Below are positions 17,451 to 26,935 of a stretch of DNA of 36,764 nt, one piece after another. Numbering within the stretch: the first letter of the stretch is position 1; each line of letters begins with the position of its first letter. The position numbers and the translations under genes are program-made. Under the pieces are notes generated by a model. It did not search any database, was not told the DNA's origin, and was given only the letters and a program-made list of their open reading frames with translations. The stretch comes from Candidatus Endonucleibacter bathymodioli (lineage in GTDB: Bacteria > Pseudomonadota > Gammaproteobacteria > Pseudomonadales > Endozoicomonadaceae): assembly GCA_030674915.1 (NCBI GenBank), contig JASXSV010000026.1:1-36764 (forward strand), in the 5' to 3' direction.

Positions 17451-18497
17451 TCATAATTGATGCAGAAAATCTGTTAAGAGAAAACCAATACTAATGCGTT
17501 GTACATTATGATTGTAATCGATCATGCTTTCACCGTAGCCTCCAAAATACTGTATGTACCCACGAATTTTATGCCATAAAGGAAAAGACATGCCAAGCTC
17601 GCAGGCACCTTTTCCTGTGCTAAAATTGTACCGAATCATGGACGATAATTCACACTTAGGTAACGAGTAAATACTCCAAAATTCATAATGTCCCATGTAG
17701 TCCTGTATATCTGGATTATCGTCTCCCTTAGCTGGTGGCGGAGTATTGGGGTTGCCATCATCTAATTTTCGATCTTCAGGTAGGCGATACCAAGGTTGCA
17801 CATAAAATAGCCAGTTACGATGCTGGACGCCTAAGCCACAGTAAACTCGGTTCCAGCTGCGACTCAAATATTGACTACGGCCATTTGATTCATGTTCGAA
17901 CCCCACTCGAGTAAAAAAGGTGCTATCGCTGTTAGCCATGGGGATATACGCCTGATAAAATATCTCAGGCCGATAGTTAGTCTCACGAAATGGGGCTGAT
18001 AAGGTGCTATTATATACCTGCCAGAATGACTTTAAAGTAAAAGCAATATAAATGCCGTCATTTTTAAAAAATAGGTCATCATAAGTAAGTGGGATTTTGA
18101 GACTGAGTTGCAATTTTACTTCAGTGTTTTCGACTGGGTGTGTAATCCCTGGGTAGTTATTTTGGTCTAACCAGGGCGCTTGATTTGGCTGACTGTTATA
18201 GGTAAAAGGCAAGAAGTAATTTTGCCGGTGAGGCGTCATGACAAAGGAGCTTTCTTGCGTTGACTTTTCTAATAAGATACGGTCGTGGAGAGGATTGGTT
18301 TCTCCAGTGTTGGTGCTTTTACGCAGCCTTAATTCAGGCACTGCTTCCGATGATGGGGTTGTACTATTACTACTACCGTCTGATTCAGCGGCACAAGCAT
18401 CATTTTCACTTAAAAAGGTTAGAGTCATAATGGAGAAAGTAAGAATAGCCAGCATAATAAAAGATCTTGCAGTCATAAACTGACGAATTACTATCAT
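17451..18497 (-). CDS. pldA: Outer-membrane phospholipase A (OMPLA)
   Basis: PldA is a 12-strand beta-barrel that hydrolyses phospholipids misplaced in the outer leaflet when dimerised with calcium. The active-site block 'GFEHESNGRSQYLSRSWNR' gives catalytic His near residue 202, Ser near 204 and Asn near 216, the expected spacing. Also typical are 'NYFLPFTYN' before the barrel, 'YRPEIFYQAYIP', 'WLFYVQPWYRLPED', 'YMGHYEF' and the final 'QYFGGYGESMIDYNH...ISIGFLLTDFL', which ends the barrel with an aromatic-containing strand. The N-terminus is a signal peptide, probably cleaved near 'ACAAES'. It carries a Ser/Thr-rich linker before the barrel. An alternative start is the second Met eight codons in; neither has a strong ribosome binding site. 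PldA activity is linked to host-cell interaction in some pathogens. Confidence 0.95.
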   Translation of the reverse strand: MIVIRQFMTARSFIMLAILTFSIMTLTFLSENDACAAESDGSSNSTTPSSEAVPELRLRKSTNTGETNPLHDRILLEKSTQESSFVMTPHRQNYFLPFTYNSQPNQAPWLDQNNYPGITHPVENTEVKLQLSLKIPLTYDDLFFKNDGIYIAFTLKSFWQVYNSTLSAPFRETNYRPEIFYQAYIPMANSDSTFFTRVGFEHESNGRSQYLSRSWNRVYCGLGVQHRNWLFYVQPWYRLPEDRKLDDGNPNTPPPAKGDDNPDIQDYMGHYEFWSIYSLPKCELSSMIRYNFSTGKGACELGMSFPLWHKIRGYIQYFGGYGESMIDYNHNVQRISIGFLLTDFLHQL

Positions 18498-18613
18498 ATC
18501 TATACCAGTGGTGTTTTAAAGAGTTGGTAGAAGGCAGACTAGAACAGCCCTGTGAGTGTAGAGTCGTATTTGATTGAGCACTATTTCAATTTCTAGAAGC
18601 TAGGCTAAGTCAA

Positions 18614-19300
18614 TTACAGCTGGCGTTTAGCATATAATTCAAATTCTTGTTCAACATGTTTGATCCAGGCTTTCAGCGTTGGAAGCACATCAGAAAATGC
18701 CAGTTCGCTATATGAGGTGGTTAAGTTTCCAACTACTCCCTGATTGACCAAGGCGCCAATAAATTCACTTGTTTTGCTATCTGTTATTTTAACTTCAAGG
18801 AAAAGTTCGATATCTTTATTTCTCAACCCAGTGAGTTTTCGACTCAAGCCTATAGCGGCACCGATAGGTAAAAATTCAGTAAACTTCATGTCAGCATCTA
18901 CTATTTTAATGGCAGAAATGGCAACTTCGATTTGCATAGTCGTAGAAGAGTTGTGATCTGTCACCACTAGCGATTTGGAGAGAGCTGTACGTAAGCCGTC
19001 ATCAAGAAAGGAGGCGATATCTTGATAAATTTTTGAATCAAAGGTTTCGAACTCCATATTTTGATTTAAGCTTACCACTTTTTTCAGTCGGACAGAGCTA
19101 TACGGATGTAATTTTAGCTTGTCACTGATCCAGCGAAAGGTCGCAAAATCACTATTGGTTTCTATCTGCTTTAGTCTACTGTAATCATCTAAAAAGCCAG
19201 TATTATTCTTGTTAAGTGTCGTATGGCTAGAGCATCCGTGTAAAAAAAATATCAGTAGGGATGTCATCAATAACAACAGAAGGCTGGTTATCTTAGTCAT
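18614..19300 (-). CDS. DUF3313-like lipoprotein
   Basis: The 228-residue predicted lipoprotein has the signal 'LLLLLMTSLLIFFLHGC', with the lipidated Cys near residue 23. After it, 'TGFLDDYSRLKQ' resembles the conserved opening of the DUF3313 family ('sGFLxDYSxL'), followed by 'FRWISDKLKLHPYSSVRLKKVVSL', which fits the same family. A central segment, 'EFLPIGAAIGLSRKLTGL', is hydrophobic and Gly-rich. Family function is unknown; members sit in the envelope. I chose the ATG at 19300 because AAGGAAG lies just upstream; the longer frame to 19399 puts a non-signal stretch first. It lies downstream-convergent to nothing and reads in the same direction as pldA, 117 bp before it, so they could form one transcript. 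Confidence 0.7.
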   Translation of the reverse strand: MTKITSLLLLLMTSLLIFFLHGCSSHTTLNKNNTGFLDDYSRLKQIETNSDFATFRWISDKLKLHPYSSVRLKKVVSLNQNMEFETFDSKIYQDIASFLDDGLRTALSKSLVVTDHNSSTTMQIEVAISAIKIVDADMKFTEFLPIGAAIGLSRKLTGLRNKDIELFLEVKITDSKTSEFIGALVNQGVVGNLTTSYSELAFSDVLPTLKAWIKHVEQEFELYAKRQL

Positions 19301-19871
19301 GAATGCTTCCTTTTTGACTGACGCTAACTGAAGTGGCAAAAAATAATGAGCGTTAAAATAATTACACAGGCTAACACGGTTTTTTCGCAAGATGTACAAT
19401 ATTTTCAGTTTTGGTATAAAATTGCAGGGCGAAGTTTACTATACGGTTCTCTTTTTTAGAAAGTGAGGTTGATGACTGTTCTTGATTATTTCAAGTACCA
19501 GTTATTCCGTAACTATAATGAGGTTTAGACGACAGTGTGCAGTAGTTGTAGTGGTGGTAAGACAAAAAAATTCACCAATTCCCTTTGAATGCAGGAGTTA
19601 TTTCCTGTCCCCATCTTTAATGCTATCGTCCTCTTAAAAAATAGAATTATTTTGTGACGATACTCCAATATTGCTGAGTACAAGGAGAGGTAAAGTGATT
19701 TTTGGCATGGTCGCAGGATGCAGAAATACCAGGAAATACTAAACTCTTTCAATGGTTGTTGACTGGTCTCGATCGCTATATTATGGTTAGTCTAGCTGTG
19801 CCTTTATAAAGCTGTTTAACTATTCATAATAGTTGCACCTTGTCATTTAACGGTTCAACAAGGACCACCAA
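19301..19871. other. Divergent intergenic region upstream of the RND pump pair
   Basis: About 570 bp with no gene I can support. A minus-strand frame at 19525-19752 has no family resemblance. A stretch near 19755 (GGTTGTTGACTGGTCTC) echoes an inner ERIC arm, but no partner arm was found. There is no adjacent regulator gene for the pump. Confidence 0.4.
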
Positions 19872-20945
19872 ATGCCTACTACCGTACTAACTTTAATTAT
19901 TATTTCATCCATGTTTCTTGGCGCTTGTGATTCAGGGCAACCGTTGTCTAAGGATATGATAAAATCTCCAGTACGGCCAGCAAAGCTAATGGAGGTTGGT
20001 CAGTCAAGCACTAGTCATTTTTTGAAGTACCCAGCAGTTATTCATTCGCAACAACTTTCTGTTTTGAGTTTTGGAGTTGGTGGGATGTTGCAACATTTAA
20101 ATGTCATAGAAGCGCAGATGGTTAAGAAAGGTGATGTTCTAGCGGAACTGGATCAAAGTGACTTGCTGGCAAAGCTAACGTCAGCACGCTCACAATTGAA
20201 AAATGCCAATGCCGAATATGAGCGTGCATTGTACTTGATGAAGCGAGATGCTATTTCCAAAAGCAAGCTTGAAGAACGAAAATCTACACTTGATGTTAAC
20301 CAGTCACTGCTTGAAATAGCAGAGAAGGCTCTGCGTGATTCAGTACTGATCGCCCCATTTACTGGAGCTATATCTAAAGTTTCTATTGAAAAACGGCAAA
20401 TTATTCAACCAGGGGAGCCAGCTATTAGCATTCTTGGGAAAGGGGGGCTTGAAGCCAAAATCAACTTACCTTCTAGCATGATGACCAAGGCCAATGGACA
20501 GGGAAGAACGGCAACGGATTCATATCTTGTATTGCATGCTGCTCCTGACCGTCACATTCCTATCGCTTTCAAAGAATCCTCTTTAGAGGCTGATGGGGCC
20601 ACGCAAAGTTATGAAGTGACATTTTCTTTTGAGGTACCAAAAGACTTGATTATATTGCCTGGAATGAATGCTGTTGCTTGGTTTAAAGCTCCCATAAAAT
20701 CTACTAAAGACATCAAAAAGTTATTAATTCCACTGACTGCTATTGCTATTGATGGAGAACAAAAGTATGTGTGGGTGGTAGATAAAGATTCAATGATGGT
20801 AAGTAGAAGAAATATTATGGTCGAAGCGGGGGTTGGCGTTAACTTGAGTGTCATCAGTGGCCTAGAATCAGCTGAAATAATTGTTGTAGCAGGTGTTTAT
20901 TTTTTATCCGAAGGGGTGAAAGTTCGTCCATGGTCTAAGGATTAA
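19872..20945 (+). CDS. RND efflux periplasmic adaptor (membrane fusion protein)
   Basis: The 357-residue adaptor is anchored by a lipoprotein signal (IIISSMFLGAC, Cys near residue 19). Order of parts: first half-lipoyl/barrel (RPAKLMEVGQ...FGVGGMLQHLNV), a coiled-coil hairpin (about 93-155; 'LDQSDLLAKLTSARSQLKNANAEYERALYLMKRDAISKSKLEE...'), the second lipoyl half 'LRDSVLIAPFTGAISKVSIEKRQIIQPGEPAISILG', a beta-barrel and a membrane-proximal domain. It links the inner-membrane pump to an outer-membrane channel. AAGGA sits seven bases before the ATG. The pump gene follows directly. Substrate cannot be deduced. The short hairpin is typical of adaptors that pair with HAE1-type pumps. Confidence 0.93.
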   Translation: MPTTVLTLIIISSMFLGACDSGQPLSKDMIKSPVRPAKLMEVGQSSTSHFLKYPAVIHSQQLSVLSFGVGGMLQHLNVIEAQMVKKGDVLAELDQSDLLAKLTSARSQLKNANAEYERALYLMKRDAISKSKLEERKSTLDVNQSLLEIAEKALRDSVLIAPFTGAISKVSIEKRQIIQPGEPAISILGKGGLEAKINLPSSMMTKANGQGRTATDSYLVLHAAPDRHIPIAFKESSLEADGATQSYEVTFSFEVPKDLIILPGMNAVAWFKAPIKSTKDIKKLLIPLTAIAIDGEQKYVWVVDKDSMMVSRRNIMVEAGVGVNLSVISGLESAEIIVVAGVYFLSEGVKVRPWSKD

Positions 20946-23900
20946 ATGATGAATCTTGCAGAGTTTGCCATTAAAAATCAGGTTTTTAGTGTTATCTTGA
21001 TATTATTGGCACTGTTTGGTGGCTGGAATGCTTATCAAACTATGCCCAGATTTGAAGACCCTGAATTCACCATCAGAACAGCGAAAATTTTCACCAAATA
21101 TCCCGGTGCTAGCCCTGATGAGGTTGCTAGGGAAGTTTCCACGCCTATAGAAGCAGCCTTACAGCAAATGCAGGAGGTTGACAAGATAAAAACAAAATCT
21201 TCAGCTGGCTTGTCAGAAATTTCGGTGGATATTAAATTTGAGTTCTCTAAATCAAAAGGAGACCTGCAAATTGTTTGGACAAAATTACGCAACAAGGTTA
21301 GAGATGTAGAGAGTTCATTGCCGAGAGCAGCGCATGCACCCATTGTTAATGATGATTTTGGTGATCTTTATGGTCTATCTTATTTTCTCACAGGTGACGA
21401 TTACAGCCCTGCTGAATTGAGGCACTATGCTAAACACTTGCAAAAAGAAATTTTGCAAGTGTCTGGTGTGGCTAAGGTACTACTAGCTGGCGAGCAGGAA
21501 GAAGCTATTTTTGTTGAAATATCCTACGAGAACGTCAGTGCTTTAGGTGCGTCAATAGACAGTATTTATAGTATTCTTGAGCAGCAAAACTCAATCGTTC
21601 TTGCAGGTAGTGTGGCTATAGATGATCAGCGTCTCGTTATATACCCTTCTGGCGCGGTTGATTCTATCGACTCGATCAAAAACTTACTGGTGTCGACAAC
21701 TGCTAATGGTAAAATAATTTATCTTAAAGATATTGCCAAAGTATATCGAGACTATAAAACGCCTGCCAGTAAAATTGTTAGATATAATGGAAAACCAGCT
21801 ATTGCGTTAGGTGTCGCAAATGTCCCAGGTGGAAATGTGGTTGTAGTTGGTGCATCTGTAGATAAAAAACTCGAAGAATCAATAAGTAGTAGACCATTCG
21901 GTATGGAAGTATTTGAATATTATCACCAAGGCAAAATAGTTGAAGACTCTGTTGGTGATTTTATTATGAACGTTATTTCCGCATTGGTTATAGTCATTTG
22001 TTCGCTATTGGTTACCATGGGGTTGCGCTCAGCAATGGTGATTTCATTTATTCTTATTATTACTGTCGGGGCAACATTGGCGACAATGCAAATTATCGAC
22101 ATTCCACTTCATCGCATTTCATTAGGCGCTTTAATCATTTCCTTGGGTATGATGGTCGATAATGCCGTGGTCATCACAGAAGCTATTTTAGTAGGAGTTC
22201 AGCAAGGTAGAAAAAAACTAGATATTGCTAAAGAGATTGTTGGCCAAACAAAATGGCCATTATTAGCAGGCACGATGGTAGGTGTTATTGCCTTCGCACC
22301 GATTGGATTTGCTCCAGGTAAAACGGCTGAATACACGGGAGATCTTTTTTGGGTGGTCATGGTAGCTTTGTTATTTAGCTGGATTTTAGCCATGACTATC
22401 ACCCCCTTAATTTGTTATTGGTTATTTCCTGAGAAACAGAAAACAAACTCAAAAGTTAAAGAAGGTGTATTTTTCGTCAAATATAAGCAATTGATGCGTT
22501 GGTCACTGAGGTCTCGTTGGCTAGTTATTTCGTTGGTGGTGGGTATGTTTGCACTCTCTATTTGGGGAGCACAATTTATGACACAGGGATTCTTTCCACG
22601 ATCAACAACTCCGCAGATGGTGGTTGATTACTGGCTCCCAGAAGGAACCAGAATTGAACGTACAGCACAGGATATGCAAGAAATTGAGGCCTTTGTTCAA
22701 GCAATGGTAGGAGTCAATGGGGTGCAAACTATTATTGGTGGAGGTAGCATTCGTTATATGCTGACCTATTCTCCAGAATCTGCCAATAGTTCCTATGGAC
22801 AGCTTTTGGTGCGTGTTGATGATTATCGTGCCATTGATAGTATGATGCCTGTTATTACGGCATTTATCGAACAGAAATTCCCTGAGGCTCAGAGTAAAAC
22901 ATGGAGATTTGTGTTAGGGCCTGGTGGTGGTGCGGCAATAGAGGCTGAATTCAAAGGCTCAGATCCCAAAATTTTACGACGTCTGGCAAATGAGGCTAAA
23001 ATTATTATGGCGGCAGATGGTGGTGCACTTTCAATCAAAGATAACTGGCGTCAACCAGTCAGTGTAATTGTACCTATCTACTCTGAGGCTAAATCTCGTC
23101 GTGCAGGAGTTTCCAGGCAAGATTTAGCTGATGCCATTTTAAGTTATTACTCGGGAAAACAGGTGGGTGTTTACCGAGAGGGAGAGGATTTAATCCCTAT
23201 TATTGCTCGCTTACCTAATACTGAAAATGCAACTATTCAAGGCATCAAAAGTATTCAAGTACTTAGTGGCTTAACAGGAAAAACCGTACCAATTGCACAG
23301 GTAACTGATGGTTTTAAAACAATTTGGAGAGATGGACAAATTCACAGTGAAAACCGTATTTTTGAAATTAAAGCTCAGTCTGATCCTTACCCGGACGAAC
23401 TGGCGGCGTCTCTACTCAAACGCATTCGTCCACAAATTGAAGCGATAGAACTGCCAAATGGTTACAGCCTTGAGTGGGGGGGAGAAGAAGGTAATTCAAA
23501 AGAGTCCAATGATAATCTAATGTCCGCTATACCCCTGGGTTTTTTGGCGATGGTACTCGTGGTGGTGATCTCTTTTGGTAGTATCTTGCAGCCGCTGGTT
23601 ATTTGGTTGGTAGTACCGCTGGCAACTATCGGTGTGGTATTCGGCTTGGTGGTTACAGGAATTCCTCTAGAGTTCATGGGTATGCTTGGGCTACTTTCGC
23701 TATCAGGTCTACTCATACAAAATGGTATTATTTTGGTAGACAGGATGGATACCGAAATAAAAGAAGGTAAACCACGCTTTGATGCGATTGTAGATTCTGC
23801 GGCTAGTCGTGTGCGTCCCGTTGTGCTGGGTTCATTTACGACAGCATTAGGTGTTATTCCGTTATTTTTTGATGCTTTTTTTCAGTCCATGGCTGTTGTT

Positions 23901-24008
23901 CTGGTGTTTGGCCTAACTTTTGCCACTTTGTTAACCCTGCTTATCGTTCCGGTGTTATACGCCACATTTATGAACGTAAAAGACAAGGAAAGCCAGTATG
24001 AGGCTTAG
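20946..24008 (+). CDS. RND efflux pump permease (HAE1-like)
   Basis: The 1020-residue proton-driven exporter of the RND superfamily has two repeats of one plus five helices with large periplasmic loops. It starts 'NLAEFAIKNQVFSVILILLALFGGWNAYQTMPRFEDPEFTIRTAKIFTKYPGASPDEV', typical of these pumps. TM4 reads 'ISLGMMVDNAVVITEAI', so the proton-relay pair is Asp-Asn instead of the Asp-Asp of AcrB, seen in several HAE1 subgroups. The second repeat has 'GGEEGNSKESND', 'GMLGLLSLSGLLIQNGIILVDRMD' and 'AASRVRPVVLGSFTTALGVIPLFFDAFFQSMAVVLVFG'. ATG follows the adaptor's TAA without a gap, so the two are cotranscribed. The third partner, an outer-membrane factor, is only a wreck downstream. Substrate unknown. 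Confidence 0.95.
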   Translation: MMNLAEFAIKNQVFSVILILLALFGGWNAYQTMPRFEDPEFTIRTAKIFTKYPGASPDEVAREVSTPIEAALQQMQEVDKIKTKSSAGLSEISVDIKFEFSKSKGDLQIVWTKLRNKVRDVESSLPRAAHAPIVNDDFGDLYGLSYFLTGDDYSPAELRHYAKHLQKEILQVSGVAKVLLAGEQEEAIFVEISYENVSALGASIDSIYSILEQQNSIVLAGSVAIDDQRLVIYPSGAVDSIDSIKNLLVSTTANGKIIYLKDIAKVYRDYKTPASKIVRYNGKPAIALGVANVPGGNVVVVGASVDKKLEESISSRPFGMEVFEYYHQGKIVEDSVGDFIMNVISALVIVICSLLVTMGLRSAMVISFILIITVGATLATMQIIDIPLHRISLGALIISLGMMVDNAVVITEAILVGVQQGRKKLDIAKEIVGQTKWPLLAGTMVGVIAFAPIGFAPGKTAEYTGDLFWVVMVALLFSWILAMTITPLICYWLFPEKQKTNSKVKEGVFFVKYKQLMRWSLRSRWLVISLVVGMFALSIWGAQFMTQGFFPRSTTPQMVVDYWLPEGTRIERTAQDMQEIEAFVQAMVGVNGVQTIIGGGSIRYMLTYSPESANSSYGQLLVRVDDYRAIDSMMPVITAFIEQKFPEAQSKTWRFVLGPGGGAAIEAEFKGSDPKILRRLANEAKIIMAADGGALSIKDNWRQPVSVIVPIYSEAKSRRAGVSRQDLADAILSYYSGKQVGVYREGEDLIPIIARLPNTENATIQGIKSIQVLSGLTGKTVPIAQVTDGFKTIWRDGQIHSENRIFEIKAQSDPYPDELAASLLKRIRPQIEAIELPNGYSLEWGGEEGNSKESNDNLMSAIPLGFLAMVLVVVISFGSILQPLVIWLVVPLATIGVVFGLVVTGIPLEFMGMLGLLSLSGLLIQNGIILVDRMDTEIKEGKPRFDAIVDSAASRVRPVVLGSFTTALGVIPLFFDAFFQSMAVVLVFGLTFATLLTLLIVPVLYATFMNVKDKESQYEA

Positions 24009-24040
24009 TTAATACGCGCCACTTCTTATTGTTTTGATAA

Positions 24041-24300
24041 CGACACGGATTTTTAAGAGTGGAACATAACTTAGATCAAGGGTCGGTGTTATCGAGTCGA
24101 GAAATGGCTTTAAGTGAAGTATTAAATCAAAGTGATAAAGCCTATTCAATCGCAAAACTAATATACAAAGAAGGATAACTGCCTAATTGCTGGCTACTTT
24201 ACAAGAACGGCAGTAAGTTATCATTGCTGAGAGTGATTTGCTGTCAGTTAAGCGTGCTCAGATGGAACAATGCATTAATTAATATTTGGCTTTGCGAAAG
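24041..24300 (+). pseudogene. Remnant of an outer-membrane factor (TolC/NodT family), C-terminal part
   Basis: Two frames together read like the C-terminal helix-hairpin of an outer-membrane efflux protein. Frame one gives 'EMALSEVLNQSDKAYSIAKLIYKEG' and stops at 24176. Frame two then continues 'LATLQERQ', a stop, 'VIIAESDLLSVKRAQMEQCIN', a stop, 'YLALRK'. Intact family members read roughly 'A.S.KAY.IAK.RYKEGL...L.VLDAQR..L.AE.DLL..RR.QL...INLYLALGG', the same order and spacing. I count one frameshift and two or three in-frame stops, and the N-terminal four fifths of the gene are gone. Its position right after the pump gene is where a third operon gene is expected. So the operon once encoded a full tripartite pump. 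Confidence 0.75.
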
Positions 24301-24311
24301 TTGATAAGACT

Positions 24312-24665
24312 ATGGAATTTACATTTACCTTTATCCGACTATTTTTTTGGGGCATTTATTTGATTTCACCACTGCTTATATTTTTAGGAAGCAGTATCAT
24401 TATTATGGGGCAAATAGTTTGCCGCATCGAAAAGTGGAATAAATTCGACGGATTATATTGGTCATGTATCACTGCAACCACTGTCGGCTATGGTGATATT
24501 CGTCCTTTAAAAAAGGTTTCTAGGATTTTGTCTATAGTTATTGCTTTAACTGGTCTCATGTTGACTGGAATAATGGTATCTGTGACGCTAAGGACCACAA
24601 GTATTGCATTTGAAAAGCATGTTGATAAAAGTGAAATTGAAAAAGTCAGAAATAAATTTAATTAA
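24312..24665 (+). CDS. Small two-helix potassium-channel-like protein
   Basis: A 117-residue protein of the Ion_trans_2 (pore-loop) type. It has a first hydrophobic segment (about 8-34), then a pore helix 'FDGLYWSCITATTVGYGDIRP' carrying the canonical K+ selectivity filter TVGYGD, then a second hydrophobic segment 'ILSIVIALTGLMLTGIMVSVTL'. A short charged cytosolic tail ends the protein. The size fits a minimal KcsA-like subunit without a regulatory domain, which would need to assemble as a tetramer. The ATG has only a weak upstream purine stretch. It follows the outer-membrane-factor wreck and is not clearly part of the pump operon. Conduction of K+ is inferred from the filter. Confidence 0.85.
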   Translation: MEFTFTFIRLFFWGIYLISPLLIFLGSSIIIMGQIVCRIEKWNKFDGLYWSCITATTVGYGDIRPLKKVSRILSIVIALTGLMLTGIMVSVTLRTTSIAFEKHVDKSEIEKVRNKFN

Positions 24666-24801
24666 CTATAGTTTCTTGCCTAACTAAAATAAGAGGTTGC
24701 TGTCTTTCAGTGGGGAGTGGCAGCGCAATCCACAATGCAATAAATGAGCCTCTATTTACTCAATCTCCGCGACTAGATTATCTACTAAGATGCTAACTGT
24801 T

Positions 24802-24862
24802 TATACCCAATTTACTTGAAGGTGAGAATAGTCTAACCTCACACCTTCAATGGTAATGGGTA
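24802..24862. repeat. Short ERIC-like element just downstream of the ABC-F gene
   Basis: TATACCCAATTTACTTGAAGG and CACCTTCAATGGTAATGGGTA form the arms of a 61-bp near-palindrome, seven bases past the stop of the leftward ABC-F gene. Transcribed, it would make a long hairpin and may serve as an mRNA end. Confidence 0.75.
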
Positions 24863-24869
24863 ATGGGAG

Positions 24870-26468
24870 TTATTGTATTTCGTTTATTCCTTGGCTGCGG
24901 AGGTAATCATCATATGTGCCATGAAAATCAATAAGTTCACAGTCTTTAATTTCGATGATACGAGTAGCTAGTGAGGAAACAAACTGACGGTCATGGGAGA
25001 CAAAGAGAAGGGTGCCCTGATAGTTTTCAAGAGCGAGGTTTAATGATTCAATGGATTCCATATCCATGTGATTGGTGGGCTCATCCATTAGTAGGATATT
25101 AGGTTTTTGTTGGATGAGTTTGCCATATAACATGCGTCCTTGCTCGCCGCCTGAAATGACCTTCACGGATTTTTTGATATCGTTTTGGGAAAACAGCATG
25201 CGACCGAGGACTCCTCGAATAACTTGCTCATCGTCCCCTTCATTCATCCATTGGCTCATCCAGTCGAACAAGGTTACATCCTGGTCGAACGCATCGCTAT
25301 GATTTTGTGCGTAATAACCGATGTTGGCATTTTCAGACCACTTAATTGTGCCTGTACGTGGTTCTATTTTTCCTGCCAAGGTATGAAGTAGTGTGGTTTT
25401 ACCGATACCATTCTGACCAATAATGGCAATGCGCTCACCAACCTCAACCATTATGCTGACATTTTTAAACAAATCTTCCTGATAACCTTGACTCATTTTT
25501 TCTACTATTAGGGTATTACGAAACAGTTTCTTTTCTTGTTCAAAACGAATGAATGGACTCTGGCGGCTAGAAGGCTTGATATCTGCAAGCTTGATTTTGT
25601 CAATCTGCCGAGCGCGAGAGGTGGCCTGCTTGGCTTTGGAGGCGTTGGCGGAAAAGCGGCTGACAAATGATTGAAGCTCGGCAATTTGGGCTTTTTTCTT
25701 GGCATTGTCTGTCTGCAGACGTTCACGCATCTGAGTGGCGGCAATCATGTATTCATCATAATTACCAGGAAGCACCTGTAATCGGCCATAGTCAAGATCT
25801 GCCATATGGGTGCAGATACTGTTCAGGAAATGGCGATCGTGGGAAATAATGATCATAGTGCAGTCGCGCTGCTTTAGTATGCCTTCCAGCCAGCGAATTG
25901 CATTGATGTCTAGGTTGTTGGTAGGCTCGTCTAATAACATGATGTCGGGTTCAGCAAATAGCACCTGAGCTAGCAGAACTCTAAGCTTCCAGCCTGGAGC
26001 GACGGTGCTCATTAACCCATAGTGTTGATCAGTGGAAATATCGAGTCCCAATAACAGCTCACCGGCACGGGCTTCGGCAGAATAGCCATCCATCTCGCCA
26101 AATTGAACTTCTAAGTCTGCAACCAGCATCCCTTCTTTTTCACTCATATCGCTCTTGGCGTAGATTGCATCTCGCTCCGCTTTTACTTTCCAGAGCTCGG
26201 AGTGTCCCATAATGACGGTATCAATCACCGTATAGTTTTCGTAGGCAAATTGGTTCTGACTTAATTTCGCCATGCGTTGGCTAGGGTCTTTGATTACATT
26301 TCCTGAGGTAGGCTCCAGCTCGTTACCTAGAATTTTCATCAGGGTTGATTTACCACAACCGTTGGCACCTATGAGTCCGTAACGATTGCCTTCGTTAAAC
26401 TTGACGGAGATGTTCTCAAATAGAGGCTTCTCTCCAAACTGCATGGTGATATTAGCTGTAGAAATCAA
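24870..26468 (-). CDS. ybiT: ABC-F family ATPase, YbiT-like
   Basis: ABC-F proteins have two fused ABC ATPase domains, no membrane part, and act on ribosomes. Domain one has Walker A 'GANGCGKST' (about 34-42), the unusual signature '[16 protein letters not shown]' and Walker B '[12 protein letters not shown]'. A charged linker follows, and domain two has 'GQNGIGKTT', 'ISGGEQGRM' and '[15 protein letters not shown]'. The atypical first signature and the ending '[14 protein letters not shown]' are those of YbiT. The start was set at TTG 26468 with AGGA seven bases upstream: this gives 532 residues (E. coli 530) beginning at '[12 protein letters not shown]', aligned with YbiT. The longer frame to 26582 adds 38 residues, many encoded by an ERIC-like repeat, and is unlikely to be real. 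Confidence 0.9.
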   Translation of the reverse strand: MISTANITMQFGEKPLFENISVKFNEGNRYGLIGANGCGKSTLMKILGNELEPTSGNVIKDPSQRMAKLSQNQFAYENYTVIDTVIMGHSELWKVKAERDAIYAKSDMSEKEGMLVADLEVQFGEMDGYSAEARAGELLLGLDISTDQHYGLMSTVAPGWKLRVLLAQVLFAEPDIMLLDEPTNNLDINAIRWLEGILKQRDCTMIIISHDRHFLNSICTHMADLDYGRLQVLPGNYDEYMIAATQMRERLQTDNAKKKAQIAELQSFVSRFSANASKAKQATSRARQIDKIKLADIKPSSRQSPFIRFEQEKKLFRNTLIVEKMSQGYQEDLFKNVSIMVEVGERIAIIGQNGIGKTTLLHTLAGKIEPRTGTIKWSENANIGYYAQNHSDAFDQDVTLFDWMSQWMNEGDDEQVIRGVLGRMLFSQNDIKKSVKVISGGEQGRMLYGKLIQQKPNILLMDEPTNHMDMESIESLNLALENYQGTLLFVSHDRQFVSSLATRIIEIKDCELIDFHGTYDDYLRSQGINEIQ

Positions 26469-26531
26469 ATGTTTGTCCTGCGTTGTTCTGCTGTTATATA
26501 AGAGGCGATTTGCGACATATATTACAGGGTT

Positions 26532-26651
26532 TATATATCCATTGTCATTGAATATGTTAGGTTGTTGACTGCTCTTATTCACCTATTACTACTAGGTGCA
26601 TGGAACGTAGCTCATTTGCTGCCTGTTTACACCGTCAATGGGAGCTAGTAT
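26532..26651 (+). repeat. ERIC-like element upstream of the ABC-F gene
   Basis: Left arm TATATATCCATTGTCATTGAA running into GTTAGGTTGTTGACTGCTC, right arm GTCAATGGGAGCTAGTATA. It covers the spurious upstream extension of the ABC-F reading frame (26532-26582). Confidence 0.8.
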
Positions 26652-26800
26652 AAATCAACAGGTAGCTGACTGATTATTATTCTAGCTTGTTATTGCTGAA
26701 AATTCTTGAGTTGATTGATTTTTAGGGAATATATTAGTCTAACTGCCTTCTTTTGTGTGCCTTTTGTGCTCGTTTGTCATCTTAGATCAACGTGTTTGAA

Positions 26801-26935
26801 TACATCTCCATATCTCTTGGCGGTTAGGTGTGTTGATTGCTCTTTCTCACCACCCATAATCTACTATTGGTAAGCTCATGTGGTGGAGACTAGCTCGTTT
26901 GTAGCCTAGTAACACCTCCCGTGATAATTGGTATA
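26801..26935 (+). repeat. ERIC-like element between the ABC-F gene and rsxA
   Basis: Left arm TACATCTCCATATCTCTTGG followed by GTGTGTTGATTGCTCTTTC; right arm AACACCTCCCGTGATAATTGG ending GGTATA. It is the second copy in the same gap, in the same orientation as 26532-26651. Confidence 0.75.

Noticed and set aside
19525..19752. 75-codon minus-strand frame upstream of the RND genes
   Set aside because: No domain, no good start signal, and composition like surrounding non-coding DNA.
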